From: Paragordius varius
Taxonomy: Eukaryota; Nematomorpha
Length of the DNA: 64,000 bases
NCBI GenBank assembly: GCA_964247055.1
Contig: OZ176054.1
Span: 7,192,001 to 7,256,000, forward strand
Reading direction: 5' to 3'
Below, one piece after another: positions 12,624 to 25,600 of this stretch; position 1 is the stretch's first letter; every line of letters begins with the position of its first letter. A model generated the notes under the pieces. The model saw nothing but the letters and a program-made list of their open reading frames with translations. It made no database searches and was not told the DNA's origin. The position numbers and the translations under genes are program-made.

Positions 12624-14669
12624 TAATGTGACCAGATATTTGGAACCCTGGCGCAGTACAAAATTAAAACATATTTTGCCTATTTTTTAACCGGATTTTT
12701 GGCGTTTTATATTAAATAATATTGTTCATTACTATTTATAAGCTCATTAGTAACAATTAAAATATCCAACAATAAATTTATTAAAAATTTAATATAAATG
12801 TATGTACATATAATTATATCATATGTTATATATATGGATATATACTAGCGTAAATCTCGTACTGCTACGCAGCCTAAGGAAGTTCTTCAGACTGGTGGGG
12901 CTTTTTAAAAAAAGGGACAGTAAAATGATCCACATATGTGGATTATTTCGAAACAGCTATGATCTCATAGGAATTTCAAAACGGTGCATTCATACTAATA
13001 TATTGTTTACTTGGGCGAAAAATAAATTCTAAAAATTTGAATTTTTAAAAATGGCATTTTACGGGAGGAGCGGGTAAAAAGAGGGCCTTAATTAAAAAAG
13101 CGAGACGACTATGTTCGGCGCAATCGAATATAAGTAAACAAAAATCGTATTTGAAATTGAATAGTCCAACACGTTTTCCAGAAAATTCTCTCAAAGACAC
13201 GATTTTTGTCTACTTCAGTTTTCAAAAAAAACCGTTTTTTACACGGGGTAGGCCCGAACTGGGGGCCTAATTCAAAAAAGGGCAAAGAAATTGTCGGGGC
13301 ATTCATTAATGATTATATTTTATCGACATTTGGATTTGAATGGATCTACCGGTTTCCTGGAAATAGATCACCAAGCTTTCCATTTTTATAAATATATAGA
13401 TTATAATGGAATGTTTGTTTTAAAAAATGCTAATTGTCAAAAACAATATAATTACCAATACATGATAATAAAAATAGAGGGAAACAATATATCTGGTTTT
13501 TATAAGATGTTGCCGTGCAGATAAAATCATTCACACACGATCTTATGAAAGTTCTGTTCCATAGCTTTTTAGAAAAAATTACTATTTGACAGCAGGTAAA
13601 ACTATGCGTCGATGAAAAAAAGATAGGTGAATGGATTGAAAATTATTCAAATGCGGACTTTGCTACAGTGTAAAATTGAAAAATAATTCAAATAGTTCTG
13701 AGTCTACCCAATCAATGGTATATGACGTGACATAATTATTAATAAATAATTATTTTTTATAATAGTAATAATATCTAAAAATAATAAATTATATATATTT
13801 TTCAGATTTATGTATTTGTCCCAATAATTTATGGTTTTGCGAAATTTTTTCTAAAAAAGCTTCACAATTTTCTTCTGTATTTTTGACTATTTGCTTACAA
13901 AGTATATATTGTGAGTTGTGTTTTTCCGTAGTCCATATTTTGTTTATATGAAAAGGCATGGAAAAGAAAATTAAAAATTATTATGTGTGTGTGTGTGCTA
14001 AAATTAAAATAGGTCTATAAATTTGTTTATGCACAAAAGAATGAAAAGACTGGCTAAAAATTAAAGTTTAAGGAAGCAAAAAATTAAGGAACATACCTCC
14101 CGCCCAAAACATAAAAAAGTTGTTTTATTCCTAGAAAAAAATGGTTATATCGAAACCAAATATAATGAATTTTAAAAATAATATGCGGAAATATAAAAAT
14201 TTTCCGTCTTGATAATTATAATTAAAGTAAACTCAAATAAATTTAATTTAGCTGAAACTTATATGAAACAAGATGAATTTTTAAAAGATGAAATTACTGA
14301 AATATTAATTTATTTTTTGTTTATTTTTGAGGTCGCTTTTGCGGAAGCCCTGAGTGAAAGGTTGGCCTAAATCTGGAGTCTGATATTGATAGTTCCGCCA
14401 CTTCGCTAATCCATGTATAATTAGAGCAGAAAATAAAATATTAAAATTAAAGGCCATAGTTTTTTACAGTTAAAAAACCATTTATTTATTTTGACTAAGG
14501 GTACTCTATCGAATTCTACAAACAAAACTTGTATAAATAAATGGTAATTAAAATATTTATAAAAAAAAATTTTCAAAAAACAGTACAAAAGTCAGGGAAG
14601 TACAGGCGCGGTTTTTTTTCGAAAACCCAGTACTGTACTGCGAAAAACAGCCTATCTGGTCACTTTAAT
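12624..14669. mobile_element. nested hAT-like non-autonomous element
   Basis: It begins TAATGTGACCAGATA and ends TATCTGGTCACTTTAAT, with CGCAGTAC near both ends in inverted orientation. The flanks are an exact 8-bp duplication CATGGAAT at 12616-12623 and 14670-14677. Its ends resemble, but are not identical to, those of the surrounding hAT element, so it is a related family that jumped in later. No transposase reading was found inside. Most of its length is A+T-rich filler plus Helitron copy C. Confidence 0.8.
12845..13400 (-). mobile_element. Helitron-family element, copy C (both ends intact)
   Basis: On the minus strand the element starts TCTATATATTTATAAAAATG after a host A (13401 complement). 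It ends with the stem-loop CTGCGTAGCAG, then GAGATTTACG and CTAG, followed by host T. The 556-bp copy keeps the family's 5' 300 bp and 3' 250 bp but has lost the central tandem array. A perfect 16-bp palindrome ATCCACATATGTGGAT lies near the 3' side, shared in diverged form with copy B. Confidence 0.82.
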
Positions 14670-14800
14670 CATGGAATCAAATTTAAATGTTGAATAAAAG
14701 CCATTTTATGTGTTCAAATATAATTTAAATTATGAAGACTTATACAATATTTTAAGTAATTTTGTTTATTTTTTAACACAAAAACTTTAAAGAAAATATT

Positions 14801-16554
14801 TTATTCTTTGATATATTTTTTGTTTGAGTGAATGCGTTTTAGCAGATTGTCATCATTTTTTAAAATATTGTTGAAGTCTTCACAAGAATTTGTCAAATTA
14901 TATTTGACAGATAAAACGGCCTTTTCCGATGTCCACACCCGATTTGTGGAAAAAACGGGCTCAGTAGAAGCGTTGGTTCCAGGTAAAGATAGTGCGAATT
15001 CCACAATTTTTAAAATATTATTGTATGTAATATAGTTGGCTTCAAAATGATGAAATATTTCCAACCATTTCTTTTCTACTGCATATTTTTCTTTTGTCCA
15101 TAATTTAAGTTTTTCATTATTAATATATCTTTTAACTAATGATACTTCAGAAAAAGATCATTTTCTGAAAGATTATTTTTTGAGAATTTTTGGGAGCAGA
15201 TATAAAATGATTTTTGAAATCGCACCAATTAAATTCTGATTTTAATGTTATCCAATGAAAATGATCAATTTCATTGAATTGCGTCGTCCAGTCTTCCAAA
15301 TAATCTTTACAGTTTGTATAAAACATTTTTATATAATACAGGATATCTTGGCGATTTATTAAGCCTTGTTTTTCTAAATTACTTATTATATTGTGGATGG
15401 TTAATGGTATAAAATTATTTTCTAACCGTTCTTGACATTGGAATTTTTGGTTATTAACTTCATTGGCTACTTTGATTGCTGAAATTTTGTCTTCTATAAA
15501 TTTAATAACATTTTGAAAGAGAGAAGCTTGATTATGTAAGAATTTTAAACATATTTTTGAAATATCACTTTCAAAAAACTTTTATAAAGTTGTAGGACAT
15601 TTGTCCTGTGATAAAAAAAATATTTTAAAGGATCATACATTTTTAAAATTCTCTCGATAGCTGACATCCAAGCATTTTTTGATATTGAACTTCTGCATTT
15701 TCACAGAATTCTTTAGGCGTTTCAACACGTACCGTGTATATATAAAAATAGGAATATATTTTAACAACTACATTTTCCACATCTAGGGGTAACAAATCAG
15801 CAGCTATTTGAATAGCGGTGTGTATTATATGCGCTGCACACCCAACGCCAATAATGTTTTGATTAAGATTATCTGTTAATTTATGAAAATATTTTCAAAG
15901 TTCGTATTGGTGTTGTCAGCGCAATATGCGATAATTTTGTCTTTTAAATTATTTTTTTCAAATATTACTTCGGAATTTTCACGGGGTAGAGAAATTAAAT
16001 CTGAAATATTAATTTTGCTCCTGTTTTTGAATCAAAATATCTTATTAAAGTGGGAATAATTTTGTTTCATGGTGATTTGATGCATCAGAGTATACAATAA
16101 ATTATTTTTCAGCAAATCTTTTTGTATTTCAGAAAATGCATGTGGAAAGGACATTGCACAAAATGGCTTCAGCCTTTGTACGGGCACATGTAATTTTTTT
16201 ATGGAACGTGCGAATAACTTGAGAGGTACAGTCCATATATTTAAAGGAACGATTGTGATTAACGGCGTGAAATGATAACACGCCCTCAGCTAGTGCCAAA
16301 TTCTTTTCTTCCTCTCCAAAAGCGGTTTTTCGAAAAAAATCGCTTATTTTGTAAGATGATGCAGCCATATCTAAACATTTTTTATGTTTCTGTGTTTCCG
16401 TATGCTTTGTAATATCATGCTTGCCGCTATGTGCTAGGGTGAATTCCCCCTCGCATATAAAACATTTAACAGATGATTCATTCTTCGTTCTTTTGATAAA
16501 AGGAAAATCTTTCATTAATTCATCTTTGAATTTACAACCTCTTTTTGTGCTCAC
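14801..16554 (-). pseudogene. hAT transposase relic (BED/TTF-type finger to C-terminal dimerisation region)
   Basis: The N-terminal part (16554-16129) is an open frame of 141 residues with a zinc-finger pattern C-x2-C..H-x4-H (CFICEGEF, HSGKHDITKHTE) and the following ISDFFRK. The centre (about 15920-15700) gives VGCAAHIIHTAIQIAADLLP, a hAT core motif. The C-terminal open part (15064-14801) gives LSLPGTNASTEPVFS, the hAT dimerisation signature, where Glu-Pro replaces the usual Glu-Arg. Between these the frame is broken by several stops and shifts. The length of about 585 codons is normal for the family. It once cut and pasted the outer element; now it is inactive. Confidence 0.85.
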
Positions 16555-16564
16555 ATTTATTATA

Positions 16565-16835
16565 CTATTAGTATAATAAATATTATATTACCTTAATTTT
16601 CTGGAATAAACGTGTAAGGTATCGATTTGTGGTATCAATTTGTCTTTTAAGCTACCGATTTGTGGTATTAATTTGGCTTTTTGATATGTTAGCAAGTAAT
16701 AAAACTAAAATATTAGCATAGTAAATATTATATTACCTTAATTTTCTGAAATAAACGTGTAAGTTACCGATTTGTGGTATTAATTTGTCTTTTAATCTAG
16801 AAATTTGTGGTATTAACTTGGCTTTTTGAAGCAAA
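16565..16835. repeat. subterminal direct repeats in the outer hAT element
   Basis: A segment at about 16565-16690 is duplicated at about 16720-16830. Within it, TTTGTGGTATYAAYTTG occurs four times in direct orientation. It lies between the transposase start and the right terminus, where hAT transposases usually bind repeated subterminal motifs. Confidence 0.6.
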
Positions 16836-17068
16836 GTGTATAATCATATGATATAAATTCGAAAAAATAAATATTTTTAATTCAAAAATAAAAAATAATT
16901 GAATAGATTTTAAAGATATTTAATGATAAAAAATTTAAACGGATAAAAAAATTTATTTGTATTAAAAAAATTTTTTTTATATAATGGTGAAAAAGGACAT
17001 TTTAAAAACATAGCGGGACGCGGGACAAAGTGTGAAAAAGCGGGACGTCTGGTCACGTTATTTATACA

Positions 17069-20000
17069 TCATAGTGACAATGACTAACTACCTTTCGCTA
17101 TCAGTATTTGTGCTTTTGAATAAAAATAATTGGCTAATTCATTTTAAAAAATTTGGGGTTCTTGACTTAAAAATATTATCTATGGACCAATTTATAAGCT
17201 GCATTTAAATGATGTAAATTTTAGATATTCATATATAGTAGTCAAATAAATAAAATGAATATTTAATGAACTATCAAAACTGATTCAAATAGTTATATTT
17301 TCCCGACACGTGAATATCGTGTGTGCATAATATATATTTTATATATTGACGCGTTTTAATAAATTCATATTTTTTATAATTTGACATAATTGTAATCCAA
17401 TTATCACCGTTGATACTGCCATTATAAGCGATCAAACACAATATCATTTTTACCGTTCAAAAAAACTCTAGAATACGATTAAATATTTTTAAAGCGTGTT
17501 ATATCTTATAAATAGTATTTTAAGACCATACCTAATTAAAAACAGAGTAAATAACCAATAAGGCATATTAACCATTACACTTTTAATGCAAAATTTCACG
17601 ATAATCCTAAGATTTTAAATTTATTGAAAACTATTAAACAATTAATTTAATTGCAGAAAAAGTTTATTTTAATTTTAATTGGTTTTGGTAAGAATTACAA
17701 TTTAAAATATTTGTTAATATATGAGAATAAGCCGATATCTACGCCAGAAAGTGTGTGTGTTTATAAACAACAACGATAATATAAAAATGTTTATATAGCA
17801 GTATAAAAGTAGCATACAAAATATACTATACATATACATACATATAAGAAAGAGGTTGTTTTATATTATTGTATTGTGAGCTACACAATATAAAATTATC
17901 TATATAATGAATGCATTTTTTTATCATTTTACAATTTTATACTCTTTCACAGTTTGTGATTTTCCCTATTTTTTTTCGATTTCATATTTTCCTTATATTG
18001 CCTAAATAAGGCTGGCTATATCAATTCCCTCTCTTCCTAAAATTTGAACAATATAATAATTTAATTAAAAGCATCAAACTTATTTCAAGATCTTGAATAA
18101 ATCACCCGCTAAAATATAATCCATATTCTTCTATATCCGTAAAATGTCACTCAGATAACAGGTTAATTATTTGTTTTTATATATACATTTTTCAGCTATA
18201 TTTTATAATTAAATATTTATCTTTGAAATATAATAACTATATTTTTAATATTTAAAATATACAATTGGCTCTAACGGTAAATTGGATTAGTGTTTTAAAC
18301 ATAAAATAATCGATTAAACACATTTTACATTGCAAAAGCAGTTTGTGTTAACTTTTTGATAAATGGTATATTTCAACGCAAATTCATATAATTTTTCCAT
18401 ATTTAAATATTCTTACTTGGAATCACCATGGTTTCTTAAATTTATTTACTTATTTAAATATTTATTTGATATTGATTTGACCCTTGTGCATATGTAAATA
18501 TTTTTTTTCATAGTAGTTTTTGGCCATATCCTATTTTTACAGTCTTGTACTCTTTTATTGTTAGCTATACTACCTCTTTAAATTAAAAACAAATATTTAT
18601 TGAAATTGTATATGAATTTTGGAATTTCAAAATTAATTAGCGAAAAGAATCTTATTTTATATTATATATATTTTTTATACAACTTTTTGATAGATAAATA
18701 AGATGTATAAATTATATAACATATACTAATTTTCATAAAAAGTATTTTTGCATAAAATTACCATTATATCCTCCGCATGTAAAATATATGTTTGTTTGCC
18801 TTTTTGTTAATATTTTTACCTATGTCATATTGTAGATTATATATATAAATGTATTATATAAATTTGCCAAATTTTATATTTATATTAGATTATTTTGAAT
18901 CTTGTGGCATTTAATTTACAACAATATATATATATATATATATATATGATTAAAAATGAAACATTAATTTAAATATAGGCGTTAGCTATCAATAAGTCTC
19001 TTTTTTACTTTAAATATAAGAATTTCTTTTAATAACGCACTATGAGTATGTTGTAAAATATAACACTCCCTCATACCAACTTGTTCCCCTATCTATTTCT
19101 ATATTGATTTTTGTTTAAAGTTGCGTTTTTTTCATTATAACATTAACATGGTTTCACATTTTTATATAGTATATAGTTTTTCTAAAAATATTTAAGGAAA
19201 TTTTATGTATTATGGGAAAGCTTTATATTTTCTTTAATCATTTTATTTTTAAAAGTAAAAAATAAAAAAAATAAGTTAAATTTGTTTTTTTGTACCTTGT
19301 TGTGTATGACAAAGTTTTTACAGGTAAAAAATCATCATATTTCTTTTGATATATTTTTATCAAAAAAATGATAATTATATGAACTTTTCAAATCAAACGC
19401 GCACTTGTTTTAAATACAAATAAAATTAGGGCCTACTGTATCCATGTATTAAAATATATTGTTAAAATTAAATTACTTCGAGAAGAAATAAAATATTTAA
19501 TAGTTTTTAATTAGGCTTTTTTGAATTTGACTTGTTAAACTTTATTAATCCAAAAATATATAATTTTTATTTTTTGTTAGCTAAAAGATGTGATTATTAA
19601 ATATTGTTTATTAATAATCCATTTTAATCATTATTTGCGTTTATAAATAAATTAAAACATTATAAAGTTTGGACTTTTTTTTGAAATTTCTTGATTGAAA
19701 ATAGTCATAAATTTATAATGGTAATTTATATTTTGGCAAAATTGTACGTGACTGTACTAACAAAAAGCGAAAAAAGCTAAACATAATTATAATGATCATT
19801 TCCAATCGATTTACTTCTAGTAATAACTATAACCCTATTATCACACAAAATCATTTAAGTTTATTTCAAGTTTTGTTTACCCGCGAGAATATTTAAAATC
19901 CCGAGTAAAATATTTCATCTTTTTTTAACAAAATTTATGCAAAATTGATATTGCTTTAACAAATTTTACCAAATACGTCCTTCCATTTTGGCAATGACCT

Positions 20001-20308
20001 AGCAAAAATTTTCAAAATAAATTGTTGTTATACTGTGTGTAATTTAGATAAAGTTTTATGTTTGAAATCTAATAAAATATTTTTTTAATCCCCATATTTT
20101 TTCGAATGCGGCCCACAAAGCCACATTTGTGTTGGAGACCGCTGATGACATTAAAATATCAGTGATATAATCTTTAGCGAAAAATAGCATTGATGACTAC
20201 ATTAATTTGTGTGCGGAAAAATGCTAATTTATTATCTTTACGTATCAACGTATGAAAACTATGTAATATATTTATTTTCCACAAAATACGGTGCTTTTAA
20301 ATTATAAT
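17069..20308. other. long A+T-rich intergenic stretch
   Basis: No splice-supported frame in about 3.2 kb. It contains a (TA)n run near 18924-18947. It also holds the second half of a hAT MITE near 20095-20147 (CGAATGCGGCCCACAAAGCC, then GTGTTGGAGACCGC) without a clear first half. Nothing else is recognised. Confidence 0.45.
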
Positions 20309-20428
20309 TACACTATGAGTAAGTATATATTGCTAGAAAGTTATTAATTAGTAAGAAGTGAAAAAATAACTATATGTCAATAATACTGCCCTTTGTTGTA
20401 TATGCTATTTGGCAATACAGTATGCTTT

Positions 20429-20588
20429 TTAATGGTTGCTTATTTTACACTATCGTTGGGCAATTTGCAATATAGTAGTGTATGCAAAAAAGAAAAGTAA
20501 AAAATTGTTTTTTTAACATTTTGCTGTTTTTCCATATACTACTGTGTTGCGTAATACCCTACTATAGTGTAAAATAAGCAACCATTAA
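20429..20588. mobile_element. 160-bp MITE with perfect 25-bp inverted ends
   Basis: The first 25 bases (TTAATGGTTGCTTATTTTAC then ACTAT) and the last 25 bases are exact reverse complements. The interior is also largely self-complementary (AGTAGTGTATG against CATATACTACT). Perfect ends suggest a recent insertion compared with its neighbours. It abuts the next element, sharing TAA. Confidence 0.7.
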
Positions 20589-21173
20589 CACTTCGATTCA
20601 AATTGGGGTATCTAAATACCCCAGACTATATTTAAATTAAGATTTTTAAAAAACTACTGAAGCAAACGGTCCCAATTTAAATTTATGCTTCTATCCTGAT
20701 AAATATTATATAAATATGCCAAAATGTCTTGATAAAATTTTGTTTTGAAAAAAAAGTTACATCTCAATCTACTTCGACGCCATTTTTATTTTACAAAAAT
20801 TTTGCAAAATATCGTCTTCATTTAATTTTAAGGGTAAAACTAAAGCTTATTTTTTATATAAATTACATCTAACATTGATAGAAATAGAAAAAGCGGTTTA
20901 TTTTGTATTATTTTTTTATTTTACAATTTGACACATGTCACGTTGACTAAATTTTTACCTTTCAGTTTTAGCTCAAAATAAGTAATATCAGGTATTTTTG
21001 AATAAGTTTTTTTATATATTTCGGTTTATTAATGTTATATAAGTGCAAAATTTTGCCATGGTTTCGATTGCTTCCACACTTTGTAAAGTATTTGATTTTA
21101 AACAGGCTTGGGGTATCCAACTACCCCAATTTGAATCGAAGGACTAAAATGAGTGTGTTGTATCCAAGTGTTA
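20586..21173. mobile_element. 588-bp element with TAACACTT ends
   Basis: The ends are TAACACTT and AAGTGTTA. Next to each end is a repeat carrying TTCGATTCAAATTGGGGTA and a small palindrome GGGGTA..TACCCC. The right arm has an extra stretch (GGATACAACACACTCATTTT) missing on the left. Related copies lie at 30530-31412 and 42381-42780. Non-coding; superfamily not assigned. Confidence 0.65.
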
Positions 21174-21227
21174 AAATGCATACTGTAATTAATAACTTTC
21201 TAGCAATGTATACTTACTCATACAGTA

Positions 21228-22608
21228 AAACCAACTATTTTTAATCAATTTTCATAATTCTCTGGGTATTTATGATTTGTAGATACGTCGTGTTAAAGGT
21301 GGAAATAAATAATTTATTAAAATCTTAAATTTTCGTATACAGGTATCGCTCGAGTTTTTTATGGAAGTAAACCATAATAAAGTAAAACGAAACAATTTAA
21401 ATTTCCTAATCCGTAATATTCAAATTGCTGGTAAAGACAAAGGAAAGCATAAAAAATCGTTATAAAATGAAAAAAACTTGCAAATATATATTTTTTAAAC
21501 AAAAATGGGAGCTTAATTTAGAGTTTGATTAGATACAATGCGCCCATAATTTTTTCGCTAACTCATATGTAGTCCCATAGAATATTATTGTTCACGAATT
21601 AACAAACTGGTATTGCCTCTACACAATTAATATTGGGTGATTTTACCTTTTATTCTTTTTTTAAAAAATATGTTTTTCACTTTTTTTTCATGCTTTTTTT
21701 AGAATATGTTGGAATCGTTAAGTTTTTATTATGTATGCACATAAGGCGTTTTGATCCCATTACAAAAGCCGACTTTCTCTTCTGACTAATAATAACTTTT
21801 GTTTTTAAACAAACAAATAAAATCCGCACTGTTCTCAAACCTTGTTTTCCAAACCCTTCTTAATTATGCTAAAAATTGTTCTAACAACCAAATATTTAGA
21901 TTAAACAAAGTTGACTCATAATTTTATCATATTTTGTATTTTTGCGTTCATTTTCGCATTTTATACGATTACACTTTAATTTTTATAAATAATTGAATTA
22001 AAATAATTATATTATTAAATATTTCGGTCTTTTTGAGATAATAATAATAAAATGATAAATTATCATAAACAGACAGGGTTTTTAGGTAAATTGCTTTTTA
22101 ATTTGTCATTTAAAATATCATTCAGTCAAATACCTCATAGTTTTAAATTAAAACACAACATATTATGTTGGTTGATTGCAACAGTTTGACACTTATTACA
22201 TATTTATATGGGCTTATTTTATATTGGAAAAGCAATATCTTGTGAGCTAACAATAATTCCTTTATATTTACCCATACTGTAATTAATAATATGCCAAAGT
22301 TTACAATTTTTTCATTTGTCTTTTAAATATTTTATCAAACTCATTATAGATAAATTAACCTGCAAGATCCATGCTGAAAAATCTTGGAGAAGAAACAAAC
22401 GTAAACGTGCCTTTAATCCCACCAATCTCATCAATAGGAAATTAGGATGCGATTCTAATCATTCCAACTCTTTTCTACTATCATCTCTGGATATATTTAT
22501 TAATCAATAGCTATCAACGAAACAAAAATTATTTATTATAATGTTTCAATAATCAACTGTATATAAACCTCCTTCTTAACTTTCCAAAAATAATTATAAT
22601 ATATATAT
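21228..22608. other. intergenic, upstream region of the RYBP-like gene
   Basis: No gene seen. The last few hundred bases should include the promoter and 5' leader of the gene starting at 22609. No TATA box or initiator can be singled out in this A+T-rich sequence. Confidence 0.4.
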
Positions 22609-25600
22609 ATGAGCAATAAATCGCGACAACCTTGGGATTGTACGATATGTACGTACAAAAATCCCTTCAATACATTCTCTTGTCAAGTGTGTGGCACACG
22701 AAAAGGCACCTCAACCAGGTAAATTAACTTGAATATATAATAATATTTTTGTACATTTAGATTAAAATCGTTCAGCAAATTTTATTATCTCCTTTGATAA
22801 AAATTAAATAAATAAGTATTTTATAGGGTGTCCATAAAGAAGAATCAAGAATTACTAATCATTGTGAAATTAATTTTACTGGAAATATGTCATCTTAATT
22901 ATATTATATAATTTATTATACTACACATATTATGATTTCAAGCAAATATTATTAAAAATTATTGATTATTTCCCAATTTTTAAATAATAAGTTAAGAAAT
23001 CTAGATATGTGATACTAAAAAATTTGTCCCTATAAAATCAAACCCTTTGAACATTAATACAACAATTATTGGTTATTTCGCCATTTCAACTGATCAAAAA
23101 ACTTACATCTTTGCTAGTGCGTTTAATTTCAAATTACATTAAAATTTTTGAAAAATTTGACGTAATATTTATACTTTAGTGCTTATAAATCAAATTTGAG
23201 ATTGCATTAAAAATTATAAATTTTTGTTAGTTTACTATTGGTTAATTTATTAAACCCTTAAGAAACCAAGATAATATAAAAAAGGATGTTAGAAGTTTAG
23301 TCAATATATAAGGCTGGAGATGCGTTGTTCCATTGATTTTTTCCATAGCTGTTTAGCATAATAATGCTATTGTCCGTTTATTTATTAAATAATATGAAGG
23401 TGGCAAACAATCATAATATAGGTTTTCAGTGCTGTAGAGATGGATAATTAAAATATTTAATATAAGAATCGCGTATATTATATAGAATAGCAAAGAATTA
23501 TTCTTTTTGATAAAATAATTATATTTTAATAGCCGTAAGTTTTTATAATAGATGATTAAACTTCAATTTTAATTACCTCGATGTTTTATTGGTGATTTGT
23601 TTACGATTGGCGATTCTTGTCGATTGATACCAATATCTCAGACTGTTACTTAGTTTTTAGAAACTATAAAAGCATGAAGGGTGTTTAGTAATATCTTTAT
23701 TTGCCTTTTGTAATTCTGGAAAGAAAAATAGATCCCTCCTGATGTGTTTAAAGATCGGCCGCCAATATAATTTGTGAGATAATATCAAAAAACTTTTGGC
23801 GATAAATTACCTATTGTGCCACATAATAAAAATTTTAAACCGGTATGTAGGTGCTTACTCTCAATTATTTCCCTGGTAGCGGTTTTATTGGTGCTTTTAA
23901 CATACTTGTGAACTGAACACAGTTAATTTACTTATTTGTTAGTAATGGACATATCCAAGCGCCTGAACAAAGTTTAATAAGGGTGTCTTTTGTCGCTATA
24001 ACCTATTATGTTTAAATGTGAGCATCACACATGTATTTAGACATCACCATAGCTACTCTATATTTTTTGTAAGATATGCGACAGATGGAAGATTGTAATG
24101 CTTAAGTGTATACAATGATGTCAAACCCGTTGTTTTTTCTTGCTACCTGTATTTTGCAAACGCATATAGGTAAAATACGTTGGTAATGAATGATCGGTAT
24201 AAATGAAGTATCCGTATGTTAGTAAGTTTTTCGCTTGGATCGTTTGACAAGTTCTAAATTCAATCAGTGCGTCAATTATGACAGTTTGTTTTACAAGATT
24301 CTATTTATCCCATGCTTATATTTTAACCGCATCTAGTTTTTAATTATAAGACGCGATTTAGCCTCAATGAGGGCCATTTCAACGCGGTTACCTTATGGGG
24401 TTTTTGTCATGGTATTGTTAATGCTTCCTATAATATTTACATCGCCTTTAACCTCTTAATATGTGTGAGTTTGCGTATATATTTTATTTGTAAAAATTTT
24501 CTCATATCCAAACATGCTATCGTACACATATAACATCTTTTCCGCCTGATATATATCACTGGTATTGTTATGACTTTAAATTGGACTGGTTATGGATTTT
24601 AATTAAAAAATTTTCTAATTTGAACAAGTTTTAGTGGTTTTACATTTAATAATTAAAATTTTATATCAAATTTAAAATCATTTGTGATTGATTTTAAACT
24701 CATCAATAGTTAAACGCTTCAAATATTATAAAGATTGGAGAATCACTGTTTTTTCCTTGTCAAGATTGTCTTGAAAAGTATGGAAAAAGGTCCGTATCCG
24801 GCCTGGGTATCATTGAGTATTTGGATATAAGTATATGTAGCGTTTTTCATCTTAATAGTGGAAGATCGTAAAATCTTATCTCTTACGTTTGTATTATATT
24901 TAATTCTCATCGACTTAAAGATGGTTGGTTTACATCCAAACGTATATATACCATAAAATTAAAAAACCATAGACCATTTAAATTTTTTACAATAAAAATA
25001 TGTCCATTCAAATTTATAATGCTCTTCTCATTGCTTTTTCCTCTCTAGTTTTTTATTTTTGCAAAATATATTTAGCTAAACTATTTTTTAATATGTAGCT
25101 TATATGAGTAACGGCTTTATTCATTTAGCGATTGCCATCTAAAACTATAAATACCATTTTAATATATAGAAAACCTAAAATGACCTCATCTATTGCTACA
25201 CAACAAAATACCAAAGTGAAAACTAAAACAAAACAATCTCAAAATATTACCAATTCTAACAATCCTTCGGACAACAATAATAATAACACGTCTAATGTTA
25301 ACTATCCAGTGGAAACTCCCAAAACTAAAACAAATATTGGTAGAAAGCGGGGCCGCATACCCAACAAACTCAAAAATATAACGCCTGAAAATGCAAAACA
25401 CGATACAAGTATTCCTGCCAATGTTAAAAAGAATAAGAATTCGATACCCTTAATGCCAGATAAACTAAATAAAATTTACAGCTCTGATGAAAATTCACAC
25501 AATGACGAGGAGTCTTCCGACGATTCAGATAGCTATATATCATCGAATGAAATTGATTCTTCCACAGATACGTGTGATCCAAACAGTAGTCTTGAAAGAC

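Larger units (their letters stand above)
11732..17060 (-). mobile_element. hAT DNA transposon, outer element with nested insertions
   Basis: The termini are TAAGGTGACCAGA (11732) and TCTGGTCACGTTA (ending 17060), 12 of 13 bases inverted. They are flanked by a perfect 8-bp duplication TTTATACA at 11724-11731 and 17061-17068, the hAT target-site length. The right part carries a minus-strand transposase relic (14801-16554). The element holds a second element at 12624-14669, which itself contains Helitron copy C (12845-13400). Without those insertions it is about 3.3 kb, normal for a hAT element. The left arm (about 12070-12420) holds a second, plus-strand, more decayed piece of the same transposase. 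The element is therefore rearranged, not a simple copy. Confidence 0.88.
20309..21227. mobile_element. foldback MITE cluster, outer shell
   Basis: The outer arms are inverted copies: TACACTATGAGTAAG with TTGCTAGAAAGTTATTAATTA at 20309-20353, and its reverse complement at 21187-21227. Two further elements sit inside (20429-20588 and 20586-21173). The outer shell belongs to the palindromic family also found at 44831, 58900 and 59838, which share TTTGC..CAATA and GTATGAGTAA-type ends. Confidence 0.65.

Noticed and set aside
18924-18947. (TA)n run, also near 32030, 41280, 43780 and 58745
   Set aside because: Ordinary microsatellites in A+T-rich DNA.
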